64,000 bases of DNA from contig DIWF01000005.1 in the NCBI GenBank assembly GCA_002422545.1, positions 1 through 64,000 of the forward strand, read 5' to 3'. The notes under the pieces were generated by a model that saw only the letters and a list, made by a program, of their open reading frames with translations, was not told the DNA's origin and did not search any database. A program made the position numbers and the translations under genes. Shown piece after piece: positions 16,190 to 25,561 of the stretch (the stretch's first letter is position 1; each line of letters starts with the position of its first letter). The DNA comes from Firmicutes bacterium UBA6113. Lineage in GTDB: Bacteria; Bacillota; Clostridia; Tissierellales; Sedimentibacteraceae.

Positions 16190-18193
16190 ATGGCAGAATC
16201 AGCATTTGTATTTAATATTCATTCTTATGTTGGATTGTTTTTCATATTTATAATAATATTATTTTTTTCTATATTAATAAACCGAAACAAAACTTTAAGG
16301 GATGACAAAATAAAATTTGATGAAATGAAACGGCAGTTAGAAGAAAGCGAAATGCTTTTCAGAACAATATTTGAACAAGCACCTTTAGGTATCAGCATCG
16401 GCGATTCTGATGAATTTGCAAAAGAATTTTCTCCAAAATTTCAGCCCGTAAACAAGATGTACGGAAAAATTTTAGGCAGATCTAAAGAAGAGATGGCAGG
16501 CATTGATTGGAAAAGCGTGACTCACCCTGATGACATAGAATATGACGCAAGTCAGCTAAAAAGGTTATTGTCCCATGAAATTGACAACTACTCAATGGAA
16601 AAAAGATATATAAAACCTGACGGAACATATACCTGGGTTAACATGGTCATTGCAAGGCTGGATTTGGGTAATTCAACTTCTCAAAACCGAATATGTATTG
16701 TTCAGGATATAAACAACAAGAAAATGGCCGAAGAGTCATTAAAAGAAAGCGAAAGAAGCAAGGCTGTCCTTCTTTCTCATCTTCCAGGAACAGCATACCG
16801 CTGCCTCCCGGACAAATCAAGAACCATGCAGTTTATGTCAGACGGATGCTTTAAAATAACAGGTTATTATCCAGAAGACTTCATCAACAACAAAAAACTC
16901 TCCTACAGCGATTTAATAACTCACGAACATAGAAGCATTGTACGGAAGGAATGGGAAAGGGTACAGACATTAAAAACACCTTTCAGATATGAATATGAGA
17001 TTGTTTCTGCTTCCGGCGAATGCAAGTGGGTTATGGAACTTGGTCAAAGCATTTATGATAAAGACGGCAGAATTGAGGCGCTGGAAGGTATAATATTTGA
17101 TATTACAGAAAGAAAAAACAGGGAAGAACAAGTAAAGTATTTAAGCGAACATGATTTTTTGACAGAATTATACAACAGGAAATTTTTCGATGATGAGAAA
17201 AATCGTCTGGACAACATGGATGACTGCCTTCCTGTAACCGTCATGATTGTAAATATCAACGGCATGCGCCTCATAAACGATGCGTTTGGATATGATGAAG
17301 GTGATCAGGTTATTAAGGAAGCAGCTAAAATAATAGAAAGCTGCTGCAGGAAAAGTGACATCATAGCCAGGACTGCAGGTGATGAATTCAGCATTATTAT
17401 GAAAAACACCAGCAATTATGATGGTGCCTATGTACAGCGTGAACTGCAAAATTGCTGTGAAGCGCACAACAAGAAAATCAGCGACCGCGCCTTTGATATA
17501 AGCATTTCATGTGGCATAAGCACTAAAGAAAACACAAATGAAAGCCTCGACAAAGCTCTAAAAGAGGCAAGCGATGTCATGCACAACAGCAAACTTCTCA
17601 ACAGCAATAGTTCCCACAGTGCAATTTTATCTTCAATAATGGCTACAATGTATGAAAGAAGCCATGAAACTGAGGAACATGCCAAAAGAATTGCATTCAT
17701 TTCAAGGAAAATCGGCGAAAATATGAATCTTCCTCCTAATGCCCTTGATGAGCTGGAACTTTTTTCAATGCTTCATGATATAGGAAAAATAGGAATTGAT
17801 GACAGAATCTTAAATAAGCCCGGAAAATTAAACGACCATGAAAGATTTATAATGAAAAAGCATCCTGAAATAGGCTATAGAATAGCAATGTCTTCTCCGG
17901 AGCTGGAGCCTGTGGCTGAATACATTCTGTATCATCATGAAAGATGGGATGGCTCCGGATACCCGAAAGGGCTCAAGGGAGAAAAAATACCTCTTCTTTC
18001 AAGAATACTGGCTGTCAGTGACGCCTATGACGCCATGATTGAGGATCGTATCTACAGAAAGGCAATGTCTGTTGATGATGCTGTTACAGAAATCAAGAGC
18101 AATTCCGGAACACAGTTTGATCCACATGTTGTAAAGGTTTTTATTGAAAATTACAATCACATAGAAAATAATAAAAAAACATTAATGGTATAA
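16190..18193 (+). CDS. Membrane PAS-PAS-GGDEF-HD-GYP signalling protein
   Basis: A 667-residue protein likely to control cyclic-di-GMP. One N-terminal helix (about 10-31) is followed by two PAS domains with PAC tails (about 55-180 and 190-310), a GGDEF domain (about 318-475) and an HD-GYP domain (about 480-655). The cyclase signature is AGDEF rather than GGDEF, with an RKSD inhibitory site just before it; the acidic residues are kept, so activity is possible. The HD-GYP part has HDIGKIGI and HHERWDGSGYP, intact for phosphodiesterase action. Both synthesis and degradation could therefore reside in one chain. Monocistronic, with its own terminator. The PAS ligands are unknown. Confidence 0.92.
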   Translation: MAESAFVFNIHSYVGLFFIFIIILFFSILINRNKTLRDDKIKFDEMKRQLEESEMLFRTIFEQAPLGISIGDSDEFAKEFSPKFQPVNKMYGKILGRSKEEMAGIDWKSVTHPDDIEYDASQLKRLLSHEIDNYSMEKRYIKPDGTYTWVNMVIARLDLGNSTSQNRICIVQDINNKKMAEESLKESERSKAVLLSHLPGTAYRCLPDKSRTMQFMSDGCFKITGYYPEDFINNKKLSYSDLITHEHRSIVRKEWERVQTLKTPFRYEYEIVSASGECKWVMELGQSIYDKDGRIEALEGIIFDITERKNREEQVKYLSEHDFLTELYNRKFFDDEKNRLDNMDDCLPVTVMIVNINGMRLINDAFGYDEGDQVIKEAAKIIESCCRKSDIIARTAGDEFSIIMKNTSNYDGAYVQRELQNCCEAHNKKISDRAFDISISCGISTKENTNESLDKALKEASDVMHNSKLLNSNSSHSAILSSIMATMYERSHETEEHAKRIAFISRKIGENMNLPPNALDELELFSMLHDIGKIGIDDRILNKPGKLNDHERFIMKKHPEIGYRIAMSSPELEPVAEYILYHHERWDGSGYPKGLKGEKIPLLSRILAVSDAYDAMIEDRIYRKAMSVDDAVTEIKSNSGTQFDPHVVKVFIENYNHIENNKKTLMV

Positions 18194-18225
18194 TTCTAAT
18201 CCTCAGTCACTTACACTTAATATGT

Positions 18226-18269
18226 ACATTCAAAAAGATCAGCATATTTTCTGCTGATCTTTTGAATGT
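18226..18269 (+). terminator. Terminator after the GGDEF/HD-GYP gene
   Basis: ACATTCAAAAAGATCAGCA pairs with TGCTGATCTTTTGAATGT with one extra base on the left arm. It begins 32 bases after the stop. Confidence 0.8.
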
Positions 18270-18348
18270 AATAGATAGCCATTTATCTTTACATATTCAT
18301 AATTCTTCAATTTTTATAACTAGCAATTAGTAATTTGCCATTTTTTTC

Positions 18349-18756
18349 TTATTCTTTCCTGTTTACAATAAAAATTAATGATAAACCAGATGCAACTAAA
18401 ATCAGTTTACCTGCACTGAATCTTGTATCCTCCTCCAATGCATTAAAATAAGGAAAACTTTCAAAATATTTTACATGAACCACAGTGTTTGGTTTTTTTA
18501 TATATACACCGTCACTGATTTTTTTAGTATATCCATAGAAAACATCTCCATTTGGAAGTTCAAATGTATAGCTCATATTGTACATGTACATTCCGGGTCT
18601 TGCATATGGAAGTTCTCCCCCTTCCCTTCTTACATCCGTAATAACCGCCATGCTTTTTTCACCGGTTATTCCAAGCAGTACCGTGCTGATGCCGTAAAGT
18701 ATCAATAGGGCACCAATTATTGAAATAAGAAATCTCCCTGATATTTTCTTATGCAT
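18349..18756 (-). CDS. DUF3592-like small membrane protein
   Basis: A 135-residue protein with a membrane helix at each end (about 9-29 and 114-131) and a beta-rich middle. The pattern of MAVITDVRREGG..., a YTFELPNGDVFYGYT stretch, then VHVKYFESFP is typical of DUF3592 proteins. Function is unknown. Last gene of a four-gene minus-strand unit; it overlaps the preceding gene by 8 bases, so translation is coupled. Confidence 0.6.
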   Translation of the reverse strand: MHKKISGRFLISIIGALLILYGISTVLLGITGEKSMAVITDVRREGGELPYARPGMYMYNMSYTFELPNGDVFYGYTKKISDGVYIKKPNTVVHVKYFESFPYFNALEEDTRFSAGKLILVASGLSLIFIVNRKE

Positions 18757-19303
18757 TTGTTTTACCTTTAATGATTCTTTCTATTTCACTATAGTTATCT
18801 CTTGTACAAAACAAAGCAATTTTTTCTGTAAATCTGCCATTAATCAAGATAACAAAATCCTTTTCAATGTATTTAATTTTGCTGACATTTTTCCACGGTA
18901 TGAACACACGGTTTTTGGACTGAGCCAGAAGTCCTGCTCCGGAAACAGCAGGCTTTCCGGAAAATATTCCTGCCAGCACCGTCAATACATTCAATAACCG
19001 GTTTTTTACAGCCTGTTTTTCCTCTGTACGGCAATATATGCCTTTTTCATCAACAGCAAATTCTGCCTCGTATTTTCCGCCATAAACTGCTTTTATCAGC
19101 AAATAAGTAAAAAGTAAAGCCGCAATTATAAAAGCCGCTGCATATAAAGAATCCTTGCTCCATCCGGACGAAATCAATATAAAGGCAATTACAAATCCAA
19201 AAGGCAAGCCGACAGCAATACCCAGCTGCTTTAAAATTGTAGAATTTTTAAATATGGGTATACTGTTGGTCCATTGTATCTTTTCTTTTATATTTGCATC
19301 CAT
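18749..19303 (-). CDS. Membrane protein with PH-like C-terminal half
   Basis: A 184-residue protein with two adjacent membrane helices (about 27-47 and 52-70) followed by a soluble region. That region contains AEFAVDEKGIYCRTEE, FIPWKNVSKIKYIEKD and the closing helix YSEIERIIKG, an arrangement like bacterial PH or YcxB-type domains attached to two-helix anchors. I cannot name the family with certainty. Third gene of the envelope cassette, starting 10 bases after the large lipoprotein gene. Confidence 0.55.
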   Translation of the reverse strand: MDANIKEKIQWTNSIPIFKNSTILKQLGIAVGLPFGFVIAFILISSGWSKDSLYAAAFIIAALLFTYLLIKAVYGGKYEAEFAVDEKGIYCRTEEKQAVKNRLLNVLTVLAGIFSGKPAVSGAGLLAQSKNRVFIPWKNVSKIKYIEKDFVILINGRFTEKIALFCTRDNYSEIERIIKGKTNA

Positions 19304-19312
19304 ATTAGTACC

Positions 19313-21445
19313 TTAATTTGAGCCAACAGCTTTCCACTCATACACATATTGGGTGAAAAGTTTGTTGCTGCTGAAGAAATATATCTCGATAACTCTTTTT
19401 GCACCTTCACTTCCTTCACCAAATGAAGCTGTAACAGTTCCGCTCTGAGATTCATAGTTGTTGCTATCATTTGTTTCAAAAGTTGTTTTTCCGTCTTCCG
19501 TTGAGAGCCTTGTATTATCAATCCAAGCTCCTGTTGATCCTGACCATTTGAAGGCTGATTGAGTGTTAGCTGTCGCAGCAATGAATCCACTCAATGAAAC
19601 CACATCATCCTTCCCTATTACATCCGGCGGAGTACTCCAGTTTGCCTGAACAGTAAGCGACTCACCGTTAACATAAGGCGGATCGTAATAATCATCAGAT
19701 TCTCCAATGTAAGTTGTTGTTACGGAATACGCTCCTCTTCCATAACTTGGAGAATAGGTATAGCTTTCAGACTGGTTCTGCAGGTCCCACTCGCTGTCAT
19801 TAGATCCATCAACAACTTCAGTCAACACCCATGCATATTCCCCCGATGTAGCTTTTTCTTCTTTTGCATGACCCATTTCCTTCAGTTTTGCGAAATATTG
19901 AGTCTTTCCGTTTGTTCTGTCCGAGTACCATACTCCCATGAGTCCACATACATCTTCTATTGATATTTCACCTTCGCTTGCGGTTGTGCTCGCAGTAAAC
20001 TTCTTGTCTGTGTGGCTTAATATTTGCCCCATGACAAGATATAATCTCTCAATTCTATCTTCAAGAGTCATTCCATAATCGTAACCAAAAGAACCTTCTT
20101 CAAGGAGGCCTCTGTCTTCAAATATTTTTAGTATTTTTTCATGGTATTCTTTTTGTTTGTCCACATCCTGTTCTTTTGAAATTCTGTTGTCGAATTCCTG
20201 CTTCAACTTTCTGTCTATTTCTTTCCTGATATTTTCTTCCTCTTGCTCTGTCAAATCATCAGTGCTTATTTTATTTCTTTTGCAGTAAGCATTTATTCCG
20301 TCAGAATACATTTTATGGCTTATTCCCCTCATTTGAAGTTTCAGCTGTTCAAAGTCTCCGGCTTCCAAATCATATCCGTGCTCTCCATCAGCGCCGTTTT
20401 TATATGCCGAAAAAGCATCCTCAATGTTTTTATCCTTCCAGTCGGTAATTGCAACATCAATTATTTCCGCACCGGCAATCAGCATTTTACCTGCAATGTT
20501 TTTGCTGATTATGGTAGTTGCCAGCCCCTTAGTAATATCCTTCAACGCTTCCTCATAATCGACTTCAGACAAATCACCTGCCATCTTCCCATAGGTACTT
20601 GTAATGGTTACAGATTCTTCCATAAAATCACCGTTCAGCTTCATCTGGTCAAGGATTATTTTTCCTGCTGCTGCAGAGAAGTTTTCTGCAAACTCTAATT
20701 CATCACCATTTGCTGCACTAACAAACATTCCGCCCATATACGGTATCTGTTTTGCCATTGACTGAAGAATTTTCCTCGCGGTTTCCTTGTTTTCTATGCC
20801 GTAGGCATCTGCAAGCGTGTCGTTTAGATAGCCTTCAAATTTTGCTATGAAGTTTTTTTCCTGTTCTTCCTTTGCCCAAGTGTTTGTTGCCATTCTCTGG
20901 GCATAATATTTCAGCTGTTCCTCGCGGGAAAGCTGTCCCACAGCATAATCACTGAAATGATAAGTTGTAAATTCAACAGTCCCATCATCAAGATCCACAT
21001 TGTCAGGATGAAAATATTCCCATCCTGCGCCGTTAAAATAAGCTGCAAAGACATCTTCTTCTTTTTCGATTGAGCTCAATTGGTCATTTGGAATTTTGAA
21101 TTTTATGGTCGTAGGCTGGTTAAGCCTTACAGTTTCCTTCCCCTTCACAACCACTGAAACAGGTTCACCCAAAAAACGAAAGCCGTCTGCGTTGTAATCA
21201 TTGATATTTTCAATAGTTACAATGACATTTTCGTCAAATGTATTTTCAGGCAGTATTATTTCCGCTCCATCTCTGACCGCTTCTCCAATAACTGCTATGT
21301 CATCAGCTTTCACTTCCTGCTCAAAAAACATTGCCTTCGCTTCCGACGGTACTATGGAATCTTCTGTAATATTTTCTGCAGTCTTTGTACATCCCGCCAG
21401 CAGAAAAACTGTTATAATTGCAATAAATACTTTTTTATTTTTCAT
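19313..21445 (-). CDS. Large lipoprotein of unknown function
   Basis: A 710-residue exported lipoprotein. The signal peptide ends in a lipobox, LAGC (Cys19). After it comes a beta-sandwich region (about 40-175) resembling the ZU5-like segment of some surface proteins (IILPENTFDENVIVTIENI... then AAYFNGAGWEYF and TVEFTTYHFSDYAV). A long helical, charged middle follows (about 180-490), and a C-terminal beta region (about 500-710) rich in Tyr, Ser and Gly. No catalytic motif was seen. AGGAGG precedes the ATG. It is the second and largest gene of a cassette with three small membrane proteins, so it may be the outer-facing part of a membrane complex. Function unknown. Confidence 0.7.
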   Translation of the reverse strand: MKNKKVFIAIITVFLLAGCTKTAENITEDSIVPSEAKAMFFEQEVKADDIAVIGEAVRDGAEIILPENTFDENVIVTIENINDYNADGFRFLGEPVSVVVKGKETVRLNQPTTIKFKIPNDQLSSIEKEEDVFAAYFNGAGWEYFHPDNVDLDDGTVEFTTYHFSDYAVGQLSREEQLKYYAQRMATNTWAKEEQEKNFIAKFEGYLNDTLADAYGIENKETARKILQSMAKQIPYMGGMFVSAANGDELEFAENFSAAAGKIILDQMKLNGDFMEESVTITSTYGKMAGDLSEVDYEEALKDITKGLATTIISKNIAGKMLIAGAEIIDVAITDWKDKNIEDAFSAYKNGADGEHGYDLEAGDFEQLKLQMRGISHKMYSDGINAYCKRNKISTDDLTEQEEENIRKEIDRKLKQEFDNRISKEQDVDKQKEYHEKILKIFEDRGLLEEGSFGYDYGMTLEDRIERLYLVMGQILSHTDKKFTASTTASEGEISIEDVCGLMGVWYSDRTNGKTQYFAKLKEMGHAKEEKATSGEYAWVLTEVVDGSNDSEWDLQNQSESYTYSPSYGRGAYSVTTTYIGESDDYYDPPYVNGESLTVQANWSTPPDVIGKDDVVSLSGFIAATANTQSAFKWSGSTGAWIDNTRLSTEDGKTTFETNDSNNYESQSGTVTASFGEGSEGAKRVIEIYFFSSNKLFTQYVYEWKAVGSN

Positions 21446-21457
21446 AACTTCCTCCTT

Positions 21458-22030
21458 TTATTTTAATAAAGGACATTTGCACCTGAAACAATAATCGTCC
21501 TCAATTTCATTCATACTTCCGCATGCATTGCAAAATATAATGGTATCATTTGATTTGTCGTATTTTTCATAAGAGTTCAATCCCTTGTGACGTCGTACTT
21601 TATCTCCTATTTTAAAGTAATTATAAACCGTGTCATCATCTTCGTTTATAATCCTGTGGACTTTCCCTTCATTATCCTCAATCAGCACTTTATACTCCGT
21701 GTAATAATGAATGTAATAATCTTTATTTGATGAATTTTGCTTCCTTTGTTTTTTTTCAATTTTTTTACCTAGGACAACACCATCCCATGTTTTACCTTTG
21801 TTTCTTGAAATTATTTGAAACAAAGCCACCAGCATGAACATTGCTGCTATAACCATACCGATTAACAAAGCCTGGGGGTTTTCCATTTCTGAGCTTGTTT
21901 CACCATAAATAAAAAATCCAACAATTGCAATTGAAGCAAGAAAAACTGAAAAAATTGCTGACCACCTGTTCGTGTTCAAAATATATTTATTGAAAGCAGG
22001 ATCGTTTATTTTTGCAGAATAGCCGGCCAT
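21458..22030 (-). CDS. Two-helix membrane protein with C-terminal zinc ribbon
   Basis: A 190-residue protein with two membrane helices (about 27-46 and 55-76), a charged soluble region, and a C-terminal CNAC...CFRC zinc-ribbon motif (about 169-187). The middle (WDGVVLGKKIEKKQRK, then YYTEYKVLIEDNEGKVH) is again DUF3592-like, so it may be a distant relative of the last gene of the unit. First gene of the four-gene cassette; a TTACAA-16-TATAAT promoter lies just upstream, and AAAGGAGG before the ATG. Function unknown. Confidence 0.6.
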   Translation of the reverse strand: MAGYSAKINDPAFNKYILNTNRWSAIFSVFLASIAIVGFFIYGETSSEMENPQALLIGMVIAAMFMLVALFQIISRNKGKTWDGVVLGKKIEKKQRKQNSSNKDYYIHYYTEYKVLIEDNEGKVHRIINEDDDTVYNYFKIGDKVRRHKGLNSYEKYDKSNDTIIFCNACGSMNEIEDDYCFRCKCPLLK

Positions 22031-22057
22031 TGACTGCCTCCTTTCCTTTTGTTATTC

Positions 22058-22085
22058 ATTATATATAGCTATTGCAATTTTGTAA
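22058..22085 (-). promoter_or_regulatory. Sigma-A promoter of the envelope cassette
   Basis: On the minus strand TTACAA (22080-22085), a 16-base spacer and TATAAT (22058-22063). It is placed between the upstream terminator and the first gene. Confidence 0.6.
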
Positions 22086-22110
22086 TCATGATTAACGGGT
22101 GAAATTGAAA

Positions 22111-22142
22111 AAGCACCATCACCTTTTTTGGGTGACAGTGCT
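22111..22142 (-). terminator. Terminator of the LuxR-type regulator gene
   Basis: AGCACCATCACC pairs with GGTGACAGTGCT with one mismatch; on the minus strand a TTTTTT run follows. It starts 16 bases after the stop. Confidence 0.8.
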
Positions 22143-22157
22143 AAAATCATGAGTTCT

Positions 22158-23576
22158 TTAAATTATCTTATCAGATAGCATTTTAATCAATTCGGATTTG
22201 CTTTTTATATGTAACTTTGAATAAATGTTCTTAATATGAGTTTTTACAGTATTTTCACTGAGATATAATTCTTCTGCAATCATTTTATAAGTTCTGCCAT
22301 TTAACAACAAGCGAACAATTTCATTTTCCCTCCCTGTAAGTTCATTAGATATCTTATACCTTTCACAAACATTGACATCTTTTTCTCTTTCCTGAACTGA
22401 TGTTAGGTACGAATGATTTTTCAACAACCTAGAGAGCTGGTTATGAAGTATAGGCAAAATAAGAAGTATAACAAATAATATAACAAGTGCAAGCACAGAT
22501 GAATTTAATTTACTGTTGCCTGTGTTGTAAATTGCACTGCCTATCATACCTCCAATGAGCACGCCAAGAACGTTGGCCGACAACCCAATGCCAATTATTT
22601 TAGACGGGTTTTCAGTATAATCAAGCATTTCTCCTATTATGCTCCACCAAAACAGATCATAAACGCCAAAAGCACCCAGCATCAAAGTGTCAATCAGCAA
22701 ATAACTTAAAACTGATCGGTCGAGAATCATGAACGCAATAAAGGAAAAACCTATCATTGCAATGGCTACATACAGAATATAAGTTCTGTTTGTCTTGTCA
22801 GTGAGATTTTTCATAATATATACGGCTGCAATGTAAGGCATTGCCCAATACCAGCTGGTTAGCATTTGAAAATGTGCAAAATCAGGATTTATGACCTGGT
22901 ACATGATCCCCGAATTAACAGTTATTAAAACAATAAAAAAACATAAAAGCATCAAAGGTTTCTTAATATTCATTTTAATGTAATCATCCATGCTGAAATC
23001 CTGTGTCTTACAATAATTATCAGAAAGTTTTAATGCAAATATGAGAGCACATGCCAGCATAACTATAGATATTACTATTCCGGCAGTAACAGATATATTA
23101 ACAGCTGCAAAGTTAATGATTATCATAAAAATATTAGAAAAAATCAAAACATCTGCTGCAATCTTTATGCGTTCATTGGATGCAGACAATTCTTTAAAAT
23201 AAAATCCCCAGGCTGACACAGATGCTCCTGCCAAATAAGAACCTACAATCAATGCAAGTTTCCATCCAGTTTCAGGTCTGAAAAGGAACACAGAAGTGCT
23301 TGCAATGCAAGCAGTTATAGAAATAATAATAAATTTTTTTGCAGATTTAATATTTTTCACAAAAAACGAGCAGCTAAGTAATCCCATAAGGTGGGCAGCT
23401 ATTGATTCAAAAATTACGTTATCTGCATCAATTTGATATTTTTCCAAAAAAGCGTACAAAACCTTTCCTTCAAAAGGAAATGCAAGCAGCCAAGAAAAAA
23501 ACAAGGAAAATACAAGAACAGAAAAATTCCGCTCATTTAAATTAAAAATATTTTTCTTGCTTTCATTGTTTATCAT
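22158..23576 (-). CDS. Membrane-integrated LuxR-family regulator (MFS-like sensor)
   Basis: A 472-residue protein. The first ~390 residues form about 12 hydrophobic segments resembling a major-facilitator carrier. After a short charged linker, the last ~65 residues are a LuxR helix-turn-helix (LTGRENEIVRLLLNGRTYKMIAEELY, then LSENTVKTHIKNIYSKL). This transporter-like sensor fused to a DNA-binding domain is known mainly from Coriobacteria-type LuxR proteins, where it is thought to detect a small molecule. The next gene upstream on the same strand is an NhaC-type antiporter, separated by a terminator, so it is a possible target. The signal is unknown. Confidence 0.85.
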   Translation of the reverse strand: MINNESKKNIFNLNERNFSVLVFSLFFSWLLAFPFEGKVLYAFLEKYQIDADNVIFESIAAHLMGLLSCSFFVKNIKSAKKFIIISITACIASTSVFLFRPETGWKLALIVGSYLAGASVSAWGFYFKELSASNERIKIAADVLIFSNIFMIIINFAAVNISVTAGIVISIVMLACALIFALKLSDNYCKTQDFSMDDYIKMNIKKPLMLLCFFIVLITVNSGIMYQVINPDFAHFQMLTSWYWAMPYIAAVYIMKNLTDKTNRTYILYVAIAMIGFSFIAFMILDRSVLSYLLIDTLMLGAFGVYDLFWWSIIGEMLDYTENPSKIIGIGLSANVLGVLIGGMIGSAIYNTGNSKLNSSVLALVILFVILLILPILHNQLSRLLKNHSYLTSVQEREKDVNVCERYKISNELTGRENEIVRLLLNGRTYKMIAEELYLSENTVKTHIKNIYSKLHIKSKSELIKMLSDKII

Positions 23577-23742
23577 AACTCACCCACAATAATATCGTTA
23601 ATTATATATTTATTTTTTAAATTATACTTTAGAATCACTCAAAAAACAATTAATAAATAAAAAATGGTATATGAAATAAAATCTGTATTAAATATACTTA
23701 TATTTATAATTCTATCTATAAATTAAATAACATTCAACTAAA

Positions 23743-23773
23743 ACAGGATAGAATGTTATTACTTCTATCCTGT
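23743..23773 (-). terminator. Terminator of the NhaC-type gene
   Basis: ACAGGATAGAA pairs exactly with TTCTATCCTGT around a 9-base loop; a short T-run follows on the minus strand. It is about 100 bases beyond the stop. Confidence 0.75.
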
Positions 23774-23871
23774 AGATTCATGCTAATATTTGTAATTTAA
23801 CTTTTAGAACATTATACTTAATACTTTTTTGCTAACAATACCCTTATTATTATCTATTAGATATTTCCCTC

Positions 23872-25332
23872 TTATGCCCTTTTTTTCAATCTAACATCTG
23901 GCTCTGACGGAAGTTTAAATAACGGAACAAATCTGTCCCATCCAGTCAATGTCAGCAATAAAATTGAAACTACAGCTATTATTGCCATAAAATTATACCT
24001 TATTAAGTCAAATGAAACAAAGTTGTACAATGGATATACTGCGTTGGCTATTCCAACATAGAATCCTATATAAACATGCCATGGAATCAGCTGAGAGCCG
24101 AAAACACCTAACGCATCTGAAAAAGTTGCGTTTCTCAACCTCAATTTATACATGTCTTCTTGATTTGCTTCTACATTTTCATCTGTCAAGTCCTTGATTA
24201 TAGGACCAATAGTTACTATCTGAGCCATTTCATCTGCTAAAGCTGCATTTCCTACCAACGACAAAAGCCCATTTGCAAACATCAACTGTCTTACACTTTT
24301 AGCTGTTTTAGCTATGAAATCAGATAATGGTTTGAATGCATGCATCTTTGACATAATGCCACCAAATGCACCGACCCACATCATCATAACTATAACCCAT
24401 GATCCTGCATCTGCAAAGCCTGTCATCATATTGTCCAAAAATTCATGAACAGAAGATACTGTTCCTGCAAACAATCCGAATATCAACGATGAAATTAGCC
24501 CTACTCCCAGACATGCCAGTGTTGGCACACCCTTAATGGCAGTAATCAATACCAGTATTAAAGGAACTATCATAAATATTGGCACTCCGTTTTTAACCTG
24601 ACTCAGAAGTTCAACTGCTGACGGTCTTTCAATTGCCAGCGCATCATAAACTTCCTTTGGAATTTGGTTGATGGCATCAGCGGCATTGCCTACTTCACTC
24701 GGCAGACCCATACTTATCAATAAAAAACATACAGCAGCAAGAACCAGACAGCAAAGTGACCATGGACCTTGGCTCCTTACTCTGTCTACAACTTGTACAC
24801 CTTGTATTCCTGAACTTACAACAGTAGTGTCAGAGATTAATCCTATGTTATCTCCAAAACAAGCTCCTCCTGCTATGGCGCAAACTGTGATTACGGGATT
24901 TCCTCCGACTATGTGGTTCAGCCATAAAAAAATCGGTGCACAAGCTGCAAAAGTTCCCCAAGAAGTTCCTGTTGCTACCGAAAGAATGGCTGCTATTATA
25001 AAGGATGTCACTGCAACTGTCTTTGCAGATATTCCTAGACCTAATGCTAAGTTGATTATAGCAGCACCTACTCCTGTTGACATAAATGATTCTGCCATAG
25101 CATAAGCCAGCATTAAAATGAAAAACACCAATTGCATTTCTTTTACATTGTTAACTGCGGAATCAACCAAATCACCAAATTTGACCTTTTCTGTAAGTGC
25201 AGCAATAATGGCCGCATAAACTACCGCAATCGGTGCAATTTGTAAAATGTCAAGTCCTAATGTACCCAAGTTGCTTGCTATCATAAGTCCAGCCATTAGA
25301 AATACTGGTGATAACTTTAAAAACGCTATCAT
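23872..25332 (-). CDS. NhaC-family Na+/H+ antiporter-like transporter
   Basis: A 486-residue integral membrane protein with about 11-12 hydrophobic segments. ATGTSWGTFAACAPI near residue 120 and GDNIGLISDTTVVSS near 158 are characteristic of NhaC and related Na+/H+ or amino/organic acid exchangers. The second half repeats the pattern around FGGIMSKMHAF and VGNAALADEMAQ. It exchanges sodium and protons, possibly coupled to an organic acid as in malate-lactate antiporter relatives. Stand-alone gene with its own terminator. The regulator just downstream, a membrane LuxR type, may control it. Confidence 0.82.
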   Translation of the reverse strand: MIAFLKLSPVFLMAGLMIASNLGTLGLDILQIAPIAVVYAAIIAALTEKVKFGDLVDSAVNNVKEMQLVFFILMLAYAMAESFMSTGVGAAIINLALGLGISAKTVAVTSFIIAAILSVATGTSWGTFAACAPIFLWLNHIVGGNPVITVCAIAGGACFGDNIGLISDTTVVSSGIQGVQVVDRVRSQGPWSLCCLVLAAVCFLLISMGLPSEVGNAADAINQIPKEVYDALAIERPSAVELLSQVKNGVPIFMIVPLILVLITAIKGVPTLACLGVGLISSLIFGLFAGTVSSVHEFLDNMMTGFADAGSWVIVMMMWVGAFGGIMSKMHAFKPLSDFIAKTAKSVRQLMFANGLLSLVGNAALADEMAQIVTIGPIIKDLTDENVEANQEDMYKLRLRNATFSDALGVFGSQLIPWHVYIGFYVGIANAVYPLYNFVSFDLIRYNFMAIIAVVSILLLTLTGWDRFVPLFKLPSEPDVRLKKRA

Positions 25333-25520
25333 AAAAATACCTTCCTCTTAAGTTTTGTTTAAAGTATAATGTCGTGTTAATAAATTAACAATGTTATTAT
25401 AACATGTATAATCAGTTAATGCAAGCAATAAGGTTATTTTTTATATAAATTATGTAATCATAATGTAACCAAATACGAGTAAATGTTTATAAAATAAAGC
25501 ACAATAATAATTTGTATAAA

Positions 25521-25541
25521 AAAACCTGCATTTATTTGCAG
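25521..25541 (-). terminator. Terminator of the diguanylate cyclase gene
   Basis: CTGCA and TGCAG form a short stem; on the minus strand it is followed by a run of seven T. Confidence 0.6.
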
Positions 25542-25561
25542 ATTTATCTAAGTTAAAACAA

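Noticed and set aside
25333..25561. A -24/-12 promoter for the NhaC-type gene
   Set aside because: No GC-N10-CC pattern in the right place on the + strand sequence.
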